From Oscillospiraceae bacterium (GTDB taxonomy: Bacteria > Bacillota > Clostridia > Oscillospirales > Acutalibacteraceae): DNA of 64,000 nt. Each line of letters begins with the position of its first letter. Position 1 is the first letter of the stretch. A program made the translations under genes and the position numbers. The notes under the pieces were generated by a model. That model worked only from the letters and a program-made list of their open reading frames with translations, made no database searches and was not told the DNA's origin. Location: positions 19,209 to 83,208 of the forward strand of contig JAIRXU010000028.1 of NCBI GenBank assembly GCA_031268095.1, given 5' to 3'. Of the stretch, positions 8,320 through 16,832 are shown one piece after another.

Positions 8320-8895
8320 TCAGGTTTGCCGCACCGGTTCCGCCGGCGTCCACGGCGGGAGCGGCTCCATCCGTTCCCGGTTTTCCAGCTGCTCCATTTG
8401 TTCCATTTGCTCCATGATAAACGGCACAACTTCCTCCGGCGAGAGACGGAGCACATGCGCAAACTCTTCATACAGACGCTTCTCCGCCTCCTGGAGGAGG
8501 CGTTCGTCCGCAATGTGGAGCTTTCGGCCGACTGCTTTCTGTTCCTGCCGGCGCCGATAGAGGGATTTGATCATCCGCACCAGCGCCGTCCGGTCTCCGC
8601 TGGCCAGCGCCTGACGGTCCCGCTCCCGGCGGGTGGTGTCGTCGGCGACCCAAGCGCCCTCCTCGTCCGGCATGGAGCGGATCAGGCAGTGGATTTCCTC
8701 GGCGGAAAGCACCGGCCGCAACTGGGCAACGGCTTTTTCGTTGTCTATGGGCACATAGTGGATGGTATTTTTCTCCTGAAGCGGAATCAGCACAAAATAC
8801 TGGCGCGCCTGGCCATCCAGGCGCTTCTCCTCTATGCCGCTGACGCGGCACACGCCGTCCGCACCATATAGAACCGTATCCCCTACTTGAATCAT
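8320..8895 (-). CDS. CarD/CdnL-family transcriptional regulator
   Basis: A 191-aa protein. The N-terminal 60 residues (MIQVGDTVLYGADGVCRV, RQYFVLIPLQEKN, HYVPID) form the Tudor-like domain that binds the RNA polymerase beta subunit; a helical DNA-binding-type domain follows (ALVRMIKSLYRRRQEQK, LHIADERLLQEAEKRLYEEF). Family members stabilise open promoter complexes, often at rRNA or stress promoters. The start at 8895 uses GGAAGG 7 nt upstream; the track start is 5 codons earlier. Near the C-terminus a short in-frame repeat gives MEQMEQMEQLE. A TATACT extended -10 lies upstream without a good -35. Confidence 0.88.
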   Translation of the reverse strand: MIQVGDTVLYGADGVCRVSGIEEKRLDGQARQYFVLIPLQEKNTIHYVPIDNEKAVAQLRPVLSAEEIHCLIRSMPDEEGAWVADDTTRRERDRQALASGDRTALVRMIKSLYRRRQEQKAVGRKLHIADERLLQEAEKRLYEEFAHVLRLSPEEVVPFIMEQMEQMEQLENRERMEPLPPWTPAEPVRQT

Positions 8896-9102
8896 ATTGC
8901 CACCTTCCAAATTTCAGATTCCAGACCGCAGCGTTCAGATGCCGAACGCCGCTGATTTCTCCTATCTAAATCTTTATTATTAGTATACCATGTTCTATGA
9001 CAAAAGTGCCCGCGGAAATGGCGGGAATTGGAAAGAATTTTCAAAAAATTCTCCGCCGGTCGCCGCGCAACCACCCGGGGAGGCAGCGCAAAGGCTGGAT
9101 GA

Positions 9103-9131
9103 TTGCTTTTTCCGCGGGAATCCGGTATACT
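9103..9131 (+). promoter_or_regulatory. sigma-A promoter of the HTH-TPR regulator gene
   Basis: TTGCTT (9103-9108), 17 bp, TATACT (9126-9131), 43 bp upstream of the ATG. Confidence 0.82.
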
Positions 9132-9174
9132 GAAACTGCTGATCAGCAAAATCAGAAGAACAGGAGTCACAGTG

Positions 9175-10242
9175 ATGAATTTGGAATTCGGCAGAAAACT
9201 CCGGACCCTGCGGGGTGCGCGGGGCATGACCCAGGAACAGTTGGCGGGCCGGCTGGGGGTATCGCCCCAGGCGGTGTCAAAATGGGAGACCGGGGCGGCA
9301 GCGCCGGACATCGGACTGCTTCCGGGGATTTCCGTCGCCTTTGGGGCGACGATCGACGAACTGTTTTGCCTCAGCGACGCGGAACACCTGGCGCGCGTCG
9401 GTCAGCTGCTGACCGACAGCCGGGACCTGGACGCACAAACCTTTTCCTCCGCGGAAACGCTGCTGCAGGGAATCCTGGCCCGCTGCCCGGACAGCGCACT
9501 GGCAGCCTTGCGGCTGGCGGAGCTTTATGAGCACCGGTCGGAGACGCTGACGCGCCAGGCGGTCCTGTATGCCAAGCAGGCCATCCGCATCGCGCCGGAA
9601 GAAAAAAGCGGGCACAGCGTCCTGACCCGGTTGCTGCGCGGCCACGGCGGGGACTGGACGCAGACGAACACACTGGAAATGGTTCGCTACTACCGGGGGC
9701 TGATGAAACGGGTCCCGGACTACCAGGAGGGCTGGCGCTGGCTGCTGGAGCAGCTGATCGGCAACGGATCGCTGGAAGAAGCCCGGGAAATCGTCGAAAA
9801 CAACCCGGTTGTGCGGCGGCATGTCCTCGCGAAAATGTGGCTGGGCGACATCGCCTACGCCCGGGGGGACGGCACGGAGGCCCTGCGGCTCTGGGACGAA
9901 TGCGTTGGCAGCGCGCCGGACGACTGGCGGCCCCGCGCCTTCCGGGCAGACCGGATGGTAGCAATGGGACGTTACGGGGAGGCAATCCGGGACTACGAAG
10001 CCTGGCTGGAGAAGCAGCCCGCCCCGCCCTACTGCGACCCATATATATGCATGGCGTTGCTGTATGAGGAACTGAGGGACCTGCCCAAAGCCATCGAACA
10101 GCGGGAGGCGCATCGCCGCCTGCTGCGCGAAATCGGGTTCGAGCAGGGCGAGGCAATCGACGGTGTGGACCGGGAGATTGCCCGGCTGCAAAGCGCGCTG
10201 GCGGAAACGCCTGGCGGCAAATCAACGGACCAGCCGACTTGA
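9175..10242 (+). CDS. XRE-family HTH regulator with TPR-like sensor region
   Basis: A 355-aa protein. Residues about 5-60 are a Cro/C1-type HTH (LRTLRGARGMTQEQLAGRLG, VSPQAVSKWETGAAAPDI). The rest is helical with tetratricopeptide-like pairs (ALAALRLAELYEHRSE, AIRDYEAWLEKQPAPPY, MALLYEELRDLPKAIEQREA). The layout recalls HTH+TPR regulators of Firmicutes that sense small peptides or report on nutrition, but no ligand can be named. The start at 9175 follows AGGAG by 8 nt; the track start lies inside the promoter. It is monocistronic between its own promoter and a terminator. Confidence 0.82.
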   Translation: MNLEFGRKLRTLRGARGMTQEQLAGRLGVSPQAVSKWETGAAAPDIGLLPGISVAFGATIDELFCLSDAEHLARVGQLLTDSRDLDAQTFSSAETLLQGILARCPDSALAALRLAELYEHRSETLTRQAVLYAKQAIRIAPEEKSGHSVLTRLLRGHGGDWTQTNTLEMVRYYRGLMKRVPDYQEGWRWLLEQLIGNGSLEEAREIVENNPVVRRHVLAKMWLGDIAYARGDGTEALRLWDECVGSAPDDWRPRAFRADRMVAMGRYGEAIRDYEAWLEKQPAPPYCDPYICMALLYEELRDLPKAIEQREAHRRLLREIGFEQGEAIDGVDREIARLQSALAETPGGKSTDQPT

Positions 10243-10252
10243 GCCACGACGC

Positions 10253-10297
10253 CAAAACACATTCCCCGGGAGAAAAGGAGGATGTGTTTTGGTTTTG
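10253..10297 (+). terminator. terminator of the HTH-TPR gene
   Basis: CAAAACACAT and ATGTGTTTTG form a 10-bp stem followed by GTTTTGC. An AAAAGGAGG in the loop is followed immediately by ATG (a 100-aa ORF, rejected). Confidence 0.7.
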
Positions 10298-10326
10298 CGC
10301 ATTTTCGGCGGGTGAACTTCGGAAAA

Positions 10327-10390
10327 ATGTTTCACATGTTTCACGGAAATCCGCGATTGTTTAACGCAAAACCCCCATTGTTTCACGGAA
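10327..10390. repeat. TGTTTcACGgAA direct repeats at 21-bp spacing upstream of rpsO
   Basis: TGTTT-(C/A)AC units begin at 10328, 10337, 10358 and 10379; the last three are exactly 21 bp apart, and two share TGTTTCACGGAA in full. They lie about 90 bp upstream of the rpsO -35. They may be a regulator binding array; no regulator is known to me for this motif. Confidence 0.5.
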
Positions 10391-10476
10391 TTACCATCTT
10401 ATTGGAATTATTTCAGAGAGTCATTCTTGTCGCCACAGGCGTCAATTTCCCTCGTCGGAATTTTTTCAAAAACCTC

Positions 10477-10505
10477 TTTACAAATGCCATCGGATGTGGT
10501 AAACT
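10477..10505 (+). promoter_or_regulatory. sigma-A promoter of rpsO(-pnp)
   Basis: TTTACA (10477-10482), 17 bp, TAAACT (10500-10505). The leader that follows (CCGTTGG...CCAACCGCGG) can fold into a hairpin near the start codon and may be an S15 autoregulatory site (inferred). Confidence 0.82.
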
Positions 10506-10590
10506 ATTTTATAATAATGCCGTTCCTCGGCCGTTGGACCCACCAACCGCGGCGGAGAAACCGGTGAATGAAAGGATACGGTGAAACCGC

Positions 10591-10854
10591 ATGACCCAAG
10601 CCGAAAAGCAAGAAATCTTGACCGCGTATGCCCTGCATGAGGGCGACACAGGTTCCCCGGAAGTGCAAATCGCATTGCTGACCAAGCGCATCAATGACCT
10701 CACCGGGCACCTGAAAATCCACAAAAAAGACCACCATTCCCGCCGGGGACTGCTGAAATTGGTCGGCCAGCGCCGGGGATTGCTGGCATATCTCCAAAAA
10801 AGCGATATTGAGCGCTACCGCGCCATCATCGCGCGGTTGGGTATCCGCAAATAA
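10591..10854 (+). CDS. rpsO: 30S ribosomal protein S15
   Basis: An 87-aa protein of exact S15 length. It has [20 protein letters not shown], the [16 protein letters not shown] rRNA-binding region and the terminal helix [16 protein letters not shown]. It binds the three-way junction of 16S rRNA helices 20-22. GGTGA lies 6 nt upstream of the ATG. It precedes pnp, the widely conserved rpsO-pnp order, with a terminator-like hairpin and a long stem-loop between the two genes. Confidence 0.97.
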   Translation: MTQAEKQEILTAYALHEGDTGSPEVQIALLTKRINDLTGHLKIHKKDHHSRRGLLKLVGQRRGLLAYLQKSDIERYRAIIARLGIRK

Positions 10855-10867
10855 GGCGGCAAGCGCC

Positions 10868-10904
10868 AAAGGCAGGAGGCGGGGAATTCCCTGCTCCTGC
10901 CTTT
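10868..10904 (+). terminator. hairpin after rpsO, probably a partial terminator
   Basis: AAAGGCAGGA and TCCTGCCTTT form a 10-bp stem, followed by CTCTCCGCTTTT rather than a clean T-run. Some read-through into pnp is likely. Confidence 0.6.
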
Positions 10905-10945
10905 CTCTCCGCTTTTGAGGACGTCCAAATATTTGGGCCGCACAG

Positions 10946-11039
10946 AGGAGAACTGTTTTAGCGGTAAATCGAGGACAGCGCGCGGATTTTACGGATGTTG
11001 CGCGCGGCTGGCCTGGATTTATTGCTAAATCGTTCTCCT
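10946..11039 (+). promoter_or_regulatory. 94-nt extended stem-loop in the pnp leader
   Basis: Nested inverted repeats: AGGAGAAC/GTTCTCCT (10946-10953 with 11032-11039), TTTAGCGGTAAATC with GATTTATTGCTAAA (10957-10970 with 11016-11029, two G-U pairs) and GCGCGC/GCGCGC (10978-10983 with 11000-11005). The long near-continuous helix sits about 40 bp before the pnp start, where E. coli has its RNase III-cut autoregulatory stem. That the role is the same is inference. Confidence 0.7.
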
Positions 11040-11081
11040 TTGGATGGGATATATTTTTGATAGACAGAAAAGGAGAATGGT

Positions 11082-13292
11082 ATGTTTTTCCAGGATTACC
11101 GGACGTTTGAAACCACCCTTGGCGGGCGGAAACTGGTGATCGAGACCGGCAAAATGGCGCAGCTGGCGGGCGGAGCCTGCCTTGTGCGGTACGGGGAAAC
11201 CAACGTACTGTGCACCGCGACGATGAGCGCGAAGCCCCGGGACGGGATTGATTTCTTCCCGCTGTCGGTGGACTTTGAAGAGAAGCTCTATTCTGTGGGA
11301 AAAATCCCCGGGTCGTTCCAGCGGCGGGAGGGCCGCGCCAGCGAAAAGGCCGTTCTGGCCTCCCGGGTAATCGACCGGCCGATTCGCCCCCTCTTCCCCA
11401 AGGACATGCGCAACGACGTGGGCGTCGTGGCGACGGTGATGAGCGTGGAGCAGGACTGCCCGCCGGACATGGTGGCGATGCTGGGCGTGTCCGTGGCGCT
11501 GTCGATTTCGGAAATCCCCTGGCGGGGGCCGATCGCGGGCGTATGCGTGGGACTGGTGGACGGCGAATATGTGATCAATCCCACCGCGGCGCAGCGGGAA
11601 AAGAGCCGCATGAGCGTCGTCGTGGCTTCAACGGCGGACCTGGTGGCAATGATCGAGGCCGGGGCGTCGGAAGTCAGCAACGATGAGATGTATGAAGGAA
11701 TCATGTTCGGCCACCAGGAAAACCGGCGGCTGGTCGAGTTCATCCAGGGAATTCAGGCGGAGGTCGGCAAGCAGAAGATTGACTTCCCTTCCAACGACCC
11801 GCCCGCCGAAATGTACGAAGCCATCAAAGCCTTCGCCATTGAGGACATCCGCCAGGCGCTGGACACAGACGACAAGCGGATCCGGGACGAGCGGCTCAAG
11901 CCCATCTATGAGCGGGTTCACGCGGAATTCGACGAAAAATATCCGGAGGATATCGCAAAGATTGAGGACTGCTTATATAAGACCCAAAAATATGTGGTGC
12001 GGCGCTGGCTGCTGGACGACGGCAAGCGCGTGGACGGGCGGGGGATCGATGAGATCCGGCCGCTGAACGCGGAAGTGGACCTGCTGGACCGGGCGCACGG
12101 CTCCGGGATGTTCACCCGGGGGCAGACCCAGGTGCTCACCGTCACCACCCTCGGGCCGATGAGCATGGAACAGATGCTGGACGGCATCGACGAGGACGAA
12201 AGCAAGCGCTATCTTCATCATTACAACTTCCCCTCCTTCTCCGTCGGCGAGACGCGGCCCGCCCGCGGTCCCGGGCGGCGGGAGATCGGGCACGGCGCGC
12301 TGGCTGAACGGGCGCTGCTGCCGGTCATCCCCGCAGTGGAGGAATTTCCCTACGCGATCCGGCTGGTATCGGAAGTTCTGTCTTCCAACGGTTCCACCTC
12401 CCAGGGCGCGGTGTGCGGCTCGTCTCTCTCGCTGATGGCGGCGGGCGTGCCGATCAAGGCTCCGGTGGCGGGGATATCCTGCGGCCTGGTCACCGAAGGG
12501 GAGCGGTTCATGACCATGGTGGACATCCAGGGCGTGGAAGATTTCTTCGGCGACATGGACTTCAAGGTTGCCGGAACCCACAAAGGGATCACCGCCATTC
12601 AGATGGACCTGAAGATCGACGGTCTGACCCCGGCCATCGTCCGGGAGGCGCTGGAAAAGACGTACAAAGCCCGTCTGTATATTTTAGACGATATCATGGC
12701 GCCGGTCATCGCGGCGCCCAGAGCGGAGTTGTCGAAGTACGCGCCGAAGATGCTGACGGTGACCATCCCGGTGGACAAGATCAGCGAAGTGATCGGCAAG
12801 CAGGGCAAGGTCATCCAGAAGATCTGCGCCGAATGCAACTGCAAGGTGGACGTGGAGGAGGACGGAAAGGTCTTCATCTGCGCGGTGGAGCTTGCTGACG
12901 CGGAGCGGGCGCTGTTCATGATCACGACCATCGCCAACGACCCGGAGGTTGGGTCAATTTATAAGGGCGTGGTGACGCGGCTGATGGACTTCGGCGCATT
13001 CGTGGAGATTGCCCCCGGCAAGGAAGGGCTGGTGCACATCAGCCACCTGGACGTCAAGCGCACCGAGCGGGTGGAAGACGTGGTGAGCGTCGGCGATGAA
13101 GTGATTGTCAAGGTTCGGGAAATCGACGACCAGGGGAGGCTGAACCTCTCCCGGCGGGACGCCCTGATTGAGGTGGAAGGCCTCAAGCCGGAGAACACCA
13201 TTTCTGACGCGCCCCGACGCCCCGCCCCGCCCCGCAGGGACGGCGGACGGCCCGGCGGCGGCAGGCCCGGCGGCCCTGGCGGCAGACGATAA
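11082..13292 (+). CDS. pnp: polyribonucleotide nucleotidyltransferase (PNPase)
   Basis: A 736-aa 3'-5' phosphorolytic exoribonuclease that works as a trimer in mRNA decay. Domains in order: first RNase PH core (about 1-140, SFQRREGRASEKAVLASRVI), all-helical linker, second RNase PH core with the catalytic region (GSGMFTRGQTQVLTVTTLGP, HHYNFPSFSVGETRP, FMTMVDIQGVEDFFGDMDFK), KH domain (VDKISEVIGKQGKVIQKI, near 560-600), S1 domain (GVVTRLMDFGAFVEIAPGKE, near 625-695) and an Arg/Gly/Pro-rich tail. The start at 11082 follows AAAAGGAGAA. It probably controls its own mRNA through the hairpin just upstream. Confidence 0.97.
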   Translation: MFFQDYRTFETTLGGRKLVIETGKMAQLAGGACLVRYGETNVLCTATMSAKPRDGIDFFPLSVDFEEKLYSVGKIPGSFQRREGRASEKAVLASRVIDRPIRPLFPKDMRNDVGVVATVMSVEQDCPPDMVAMLGVSVALSISEIPWRGPIAGVCVGLVDGEYVINPTAAQREKSRMSVVVASTADLVAMIEAGASEVSNDEMYEGIMFGHQENRRLVEFIQGIQAEVGKQKIDFPSNDPPAEMYEAIKAFAIEDIRQALDTDDKRIRDERLKPIYERVHAEFDEKYPEDIAKIEDCLYKTQKYVVRRWLLDDGKRVDGRGIDEIRPLNAEVDLLDRAHGSGMFTRGQTQVLTVTTLGPMSMEQMLDGIDEDESKRYLHHYNFPSFSVGETRPARGPGRREIGHGALAERALLPVIPAVEEFPYAIRLVSEVLSSNGSTSQGAVCGSSLSLMAAGVPIKAPVAGISCGLVTEGERFMTMVDIQGVEDFFGDMDFKVAGTHKGITAIQMDLKIDGLTPAIVREALEKTYKARLYILDDIMAPVIAAPRAELSKYAPKMLTVTIPVDKISEVIGKQGKVIQKICAECNCKVDVEEDGKVFICAVELADAERALFMITTIANDPEVGSIYKGVVTRLMDFGAFVEIAPGKEGLVHISHLDVKRTERVEDVVSVGDEVIVKVREIDDQGRLNLSRRDALIEVEGLKPENTISDAPRRPAPPRRDGGRPGGGRPGGPGGRR

Positions 13293-13300
13293 ACACAGCG

Positions 13301-13334
13301 GCGCTCCCCTCCCAACGGAGGGGGGCGCGTTTTC
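13301..13334 (+). terminator. terminator of rpsO-pnp
   Basis: GCGCTCCCCTCC and GGAGGGGGGCGC pair around CAAC, followed by GTTTT. Confidence 0.85.
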
Positions 13335-13502
13335 GGGGGAGGCAGGACAGAGGAAGCATCCAATAGTTGGGAATTGGATCGGGAATTGCTCTGGAAAAGA
13401 CAAAAATTCCCCGCAGAGCCGCGGAAATCAGGAGAAAATTCCCGTTTTTGCCGGAAAATCTGAAACCATGGAAAAAATCGTGAAGTTTTTTGTAAAAAGT
13501 TG

Positions 13503-13531
13503 TTGACAAAAGGGCAGATGTGTTGTAATAT
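13503..13531 (+). promoter_or_regulatory. sigma-A promoter of the wall-anchored repeat protein gene
   Basis: TTGACA (13503-13508), 17 bp, TAATAT (13526-13531), 80 bp before the ATG. Confidence 0.82.
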
Positions 13532-13611
13532 GTTAAAGCGCTGTGGTTCAGCGGTTCAGTGCGGAACAAAAAGAGGAAAGCAGGCTACCTGCGAAAGGAA
13601 CGGGATCGAAA

Positions 13612-15210
13612 ATGAAGAAACGTCAAAAACCAAAGTGGCTCCTTGCGTTGGCGCTGTGCCTGACGGCCCTGACCACTTGCTTATTCAGTGTATTCAGCCC
13701 GACGCTGGCGCTGCCGGAAAACATTAACACCGAGACCTTCACGAGCTTGGAAGGCAAAAGCGAGATCCGGGTCGTCGCCTCGCCCAACGCGACCGGCGAC
13801 ATTGAAATCCCCGCCGCCATCAACGGGCAGGCCGTGACCGCTGTCGCGGACGAAGCGTTCAAGGGATGCACCAGCCTGCGGTCCGTCCGGTTCGGCGTGG
13901 GACTGAAGGCGATCGGCAGCAAGGCGTTTTCCGAGACGAGTTCTCTGGTGGCGGTGGCCATCCCCTCGAGCGCGACGAACATCAGCCTAGACGCTTTCAC
14001 GGGTACCAGCAGCCAGCTGAAAATCTACGGCCTGCCTGGCTCTTACGCGCAAACATTCGCGAACAGCCAGGGGATCACCTTCCAGGCGCTGGACGGCAGC
14101 GTGGATTATTGGGCGGCCAGCACAACGGTTGTGAGCGGCACGGTGGGCTCCACCGGGAGCGCGGTGACGCTGAAGCCCGTCGGCACGCCAAAGAACGTAT
14201 ATGAAGAGGTCAATGCGGACGGGAGTTCAAAGAGCCCCAAACGGTATGTCTACGATAACGACGACAGTATCAGCAACGGTGTACAGGGGCCCGCATACCT
14301 GAAAGACGGCGCGTACTATACGGCACTGCTCAATTACGGCGGCGTTTTCGCCCAGGTCAATGACAACGGGAGTCTGCTCAATACACCGGTTATCTGGCAC
14401 GGCCCGGACAAGACGTTCGGCACGGCGGATGATCAAGGCGTTGTGCTGATCGGCGGAAAATACTACATCAAAGGCGAAGGGGACGAGCAGCAGGTGATCG
14501 ACCCGGAGACGCCCAGCGCAAGCGCCACCGCGCAGAGTTCTTCCGCCGCTTCTACCGCGGCTGCCTCTACGGGCACTTCCGGCACCGGCAGCACCGGTTC
14601 GACGGCGACGACCGTGAACCTGAAGCCCGTCGGGACACCGAAGAATGTATACGAAGAGGTAAACGCGGACGGGAGTTCAAAAAATCCCAAACGTTATGTT
14701 TACGATAACGACGACAATGTCAGCAACGGCGTTCAGGGGACGGCGTATCTGAAAGACGGCGGATATTGGACCGAGCTAACCGCGTACCGCAGCGTCTATG
14801 TACAGATTGGCAACGACGGCAAACTGATCACCGCAATCGGCTTCTGGTATGGTGCGGATCAGATTTTTAATACGGCAGACGACGTCGCTGTTGTGCTGAA
14901 GGAAGGCAAATACGCCGTTTTGAATGAGGACGGCAGCGTCAAGGAGTGGATCACCCCGGAAGTCACCAGCACCAATCCCAGTTCCTCGGCGTCAGTTTCT
15001 TCCGCGGGAACGGGCAGCGGCACGGATACTTCGAACACCAAAGTTACGCTGAGCGACGATTTCTTCAACAGCACCGGAGGCAAAGACGGACCTGAAGTTC
15101 CGCCCACCGGCGGCCGCTTCTCCCCTGGCATGGCGGTCTGCATCTCCCTCCTTACCCTGGCCAGCGGCTACTGTGCGACGCAGCTGGTCCGGAAGCGGAA
15201 GGCGGCCTGA
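13612..15210 (+). CDS. secreted surface protein with LRR segment, two long repeats and a PPTG-type wall-sorting tail
   Basis: 532 aa from the ATG at 13612 (MKKRQKPK). A signal peptide (LLALALCLTALTTCLFS) is followed by a BspA-like leucine-rich segment (ADEAFKGCTSLRSVRFGVG, KAIGSKAFSETSSLVAVAIP), then two about 110-residue repeats that both open with LKPVGTPKNVYEEVNADGSS and contain KRYVYDNDD and SNGVQG. A Ser/Thr/Ala linker separates the repeats. The end is VPPTGG, a hydrophobic stretch and RKRKAA, the layout of a sortase signal with PPTG in place of LPXTG. The track start 23 codons upstream would hide the signal peptide. The repeat family was not recognised; adhesion or display is likely. 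Confidence 0.75.
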   Translation: MKKRQKPKWLLALALCLTALTTCLFSVFSPTLALPENINTETFTSLEGKSEIRVVASPNATGDIEIPAAINGQAVTAVADEAFKGCTSLRSVRFGVGLKAIGSKAFSETSSLVAVAIPSSATNISLDAFTGTSSQLKIYGLPGSYAQTFANSQGITFQALDGSVDYWAASTTVVSGTVGSTGSAVTLKPVGTPKNVYEEVNADGSSKSPKRYVYDNDDSISNGVQGPAYLKDGAYYTALLNYGGVFAQVNDNGSLLNTPVIWHGPDKTFGTADDQGVVLIGGKYYIKGEGDEQQVIDPETPSASATAQSSSAASTAAASTGTSGTGSTGSTATTVNLKPVGTPKNVYEEVNADGSSKNPKRYVYDNDDNVSNGVQGTAYLKDGGYWTELTAYRSVYVQIGNDGKLITAIGFWYGADQIFNTADDVAVVLKEGKYAVLNEDGSVKEWITPEVTSTNPSSSASVSSAGTGSGTDTSNTKVTLSDDFFNSTGGKDGPEVPPTGGRFSPGMAVCISLLTLASGYCATQLVRKRKAA

Positions 15211-15265
15211 GGCCCTTTCCTGAACCAACCTTCTTCTTGCCCTTTCGGGCATCTCCTCCCTCTCT

Positions 15266-15303
15266 CCCGCTCCCCATCCCCCAGGGGAGCGGGGGTTCCC
15301 TTT
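15266..15303 (+). terminator. terminator-like hairpin after the surface protein gene
   Basis: CCCGCTCCCC pairs with GGGGAGCGGG, followed by GGTTCCCTTTG; the T-run is weak. Confidence 0.55.
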
Positions 15304-15462
15304 GCCTGGACGCGACGAAAGGCAGGGGGATATTTTTTTGAGCGGAAGCTTCGCCGCTTGTCTTTCCGTTGCTTTTTTGTGCATCGGCCCAGATTCTTCT
15401 TGCGGTTGCAAAATTCCAGTCTGAAAATTTTTCGCGCCGGCGCGAAAGCGGAAGCGTTCCGG

Positions 15463-15491
15463 TTTACATTTGGCGCGCCGTCTGCTATAAT
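15463..15491 (+). promoter_or_regulatory. sigma-A promoter of the AraC-type regulator gene
   Basis: TTTACA (15463-15468), 17 bp, TATAAT (15486-15491), 45 bp upstream of the ATG. Confidence 0.88.
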
Positions 15492-15536
15492 ACTAGCGTA
15501 AAAGCACAAAATCATGCCAGAAAGAGGGCCGCGCCG

Positions 15537-16739
15537 ATGCATCTGGTCCGAGCCAACCCCGTGGACGCAATCATTGCCGACATCGAACAAAACATCGCGG
15601 CCGACGTTGATCTTACCGCGCTGGCGGCGCGCCACTACATTTCCCCCCGCCAGCTTTACCGGGATTTTTATGCCCGCACGGGCTATTCCCTGGCGGAATA
15701 TGTCCGCTGCCGCCGCGTATCCAATGCCTGCGAGCGGATCCGCTGTTCTGATGCGCCGCTCGCGGTCATCGCGGAGGAATGCGGCTGCCAGAGCCAAGCG
15801 GCGTTCCACAAGCTCTTCAAGAGCATGGTAGGCCTCACGCCCCGCGCCTACCGCCAGGGCTGCGGTTTCTTTTCTTTTTACCCCTTCCCGCAGGATGCAA
15901 TCAGTCTGCGCGTGAATGTGGGAAAAGAAACCCTGCCCGCGTGGAACATATGGCCCTACTACGACCCTTGCTTGCAAGGCATTGAGGACCGGGCTCTGGC
16001 CAGCCGGGGCAACGTGCGCGGCCGGCTATTCGGACGCAACGGCAAGCAGCTGGGCAACCGTCTGTGCTATGAACTCATGACCGAAGTTCCCGGCCCCGGC
16101 CGCGCGGGCACTTACGCCACCTGCGTGGCGCCATACCGGGAAAAGGATATCAACGCCGCATGGGATTATCTTTATAATATTTGGCTGCCAGCCAGCATGT
16201 TCGAGCAGTCCGACGAAGGCTATTTCGAAGAATATTTATTTCGGAATGGTGCGCCGCAGCGGCTGAAGCTGTTCTTGCCCGTGCAGAAACGCCGCGAGGC
16301 GCAGCACATTCGCATTGTGCGGGAGCCGGAGCGGATATTTCTGATTGCGCGGGCAACCGGTCCCCTGGCCGAGCGCCGCGCAGCCGAAACCGTAATGGAT
16401 TTTTTGCAGTCGCGGTATCCGCTGCTTGTGCGCAGTGCGCGGCGGTTTTATGTCTGCGAAACCCCCGGCCGGGTGGCCTGCGGCGTAGAGTGCCCCTCCC
16501 CCATTCCGTTGCCCGATGAAAACGGCACGGAATTCCTGCGCCTGCCCGCCGGGGATTACGCTGTGTTGCCCGACGACCGCCTGGGCGACCCCCGTGTCGG
16601 GGCGGCGAAGCTGACGCAGTGGGCACAGAGCAACAGCGTCGCTTGCGCGGACACGCCCGCTTTTGCCGTGTATGAGACCCCGCCGGGACAATACGACAGA
16701 GAAACGATCCGTATGAAGCTGTATTTGCAGCTGAAATGA
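15537..16739 (+). CDS. AraC-family regulator with GyrI-like effector-binding domain
   Basis: 400 aa. An N-terminal AraC/XylS double HTH (residues about 5-110: LAARHYISPRQLYRDFYART, then AVIAEECGCQSQAAFHKLFK) is joined to GyrI/Rob-like sequence: TYATCVAPYREKDINAAWDY and WLPASMFEQSDEGYFEEYLF around 190-230, and another beta-rich segment at the end (LPAGDYAVLPDDRLG, FAVYETPPGQYDRET). Such proteins sense bulky, often cationic ligands and control efflux or resistance genes. The start at 15537 lies past the promoter; the track start at 15369 precedes it. The next gene also carries a GyrI-like domain, so the two may be functionally linked. Confidence 0.85.
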   Translation: MHLVRANPVDAIIADIEQNIAADVDLTALAARHYISPRQLYRDFYARTGYSLAEYVRCRRVSNACERIRCSDAPLAVIAEECGCQSQAAFHKLFKSMVGLTPRAYRQGCGFFSFYPFPQDAISLRVNVGKETLPAWNIWPYYDPCLQGIEDRALASRGNVRGRLFGRNGKQLGNRLCYELMTEVPGPGRAGTYATCVAPYREKDINAAWDYLYNIWLPASMFEQSDEGYFEEYLFRNGAPQRLKLFLPVQKRREAQHIRIVREPERIFLIARATGPLAERRAAETVMDFLQSRYPLLVRSARRFYVCETPGRVACGVECPSPIPLPDENGTEFLRLPAGDYAVLPDDRLGDPRVGAAKLTQWAQSNSVACADTPAFAVYETPPGQYDRETIRMKLYLQLK

Positions 16740-16794
16740 CGGGATTTTTAGAAAAGTTGGCAGAAATGGATAACAAATATGCCGCGGGGCGTGG

Positions 16795-16800
16795 TATAAT
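16795..16800 (+). promoter_or_regulatory. extended -10 element upstream of the fused GyrI-like gene
   Basis: TATAAT preceded by GTGG (extended -10), 32 bp before the ATG; the -35 region (AACAAA) is poor. Confidence 0.5.
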
Positions 16801-16832
16801 AGGGGCAGAATATGAGAAAGAGGTGCATTCGT

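Noticed and set aside
8400-8440. ATTTG/CTCCATTTG-type microsatellite
   Set aside because: It is the in-frame MEQMEQMEQ codon repeat of the CarD-type gene, not a separate element.
10282-10584. 100-aa ORF (MCFGFAHF...) starting right after AAAAGGAGG
   Set aside because: Spacing to the ribosome site is zero, the site lies in a terminator loop, and the frame runs across the rpsO promoter. The FHG repeats come from the 21-bp DNA repeat.
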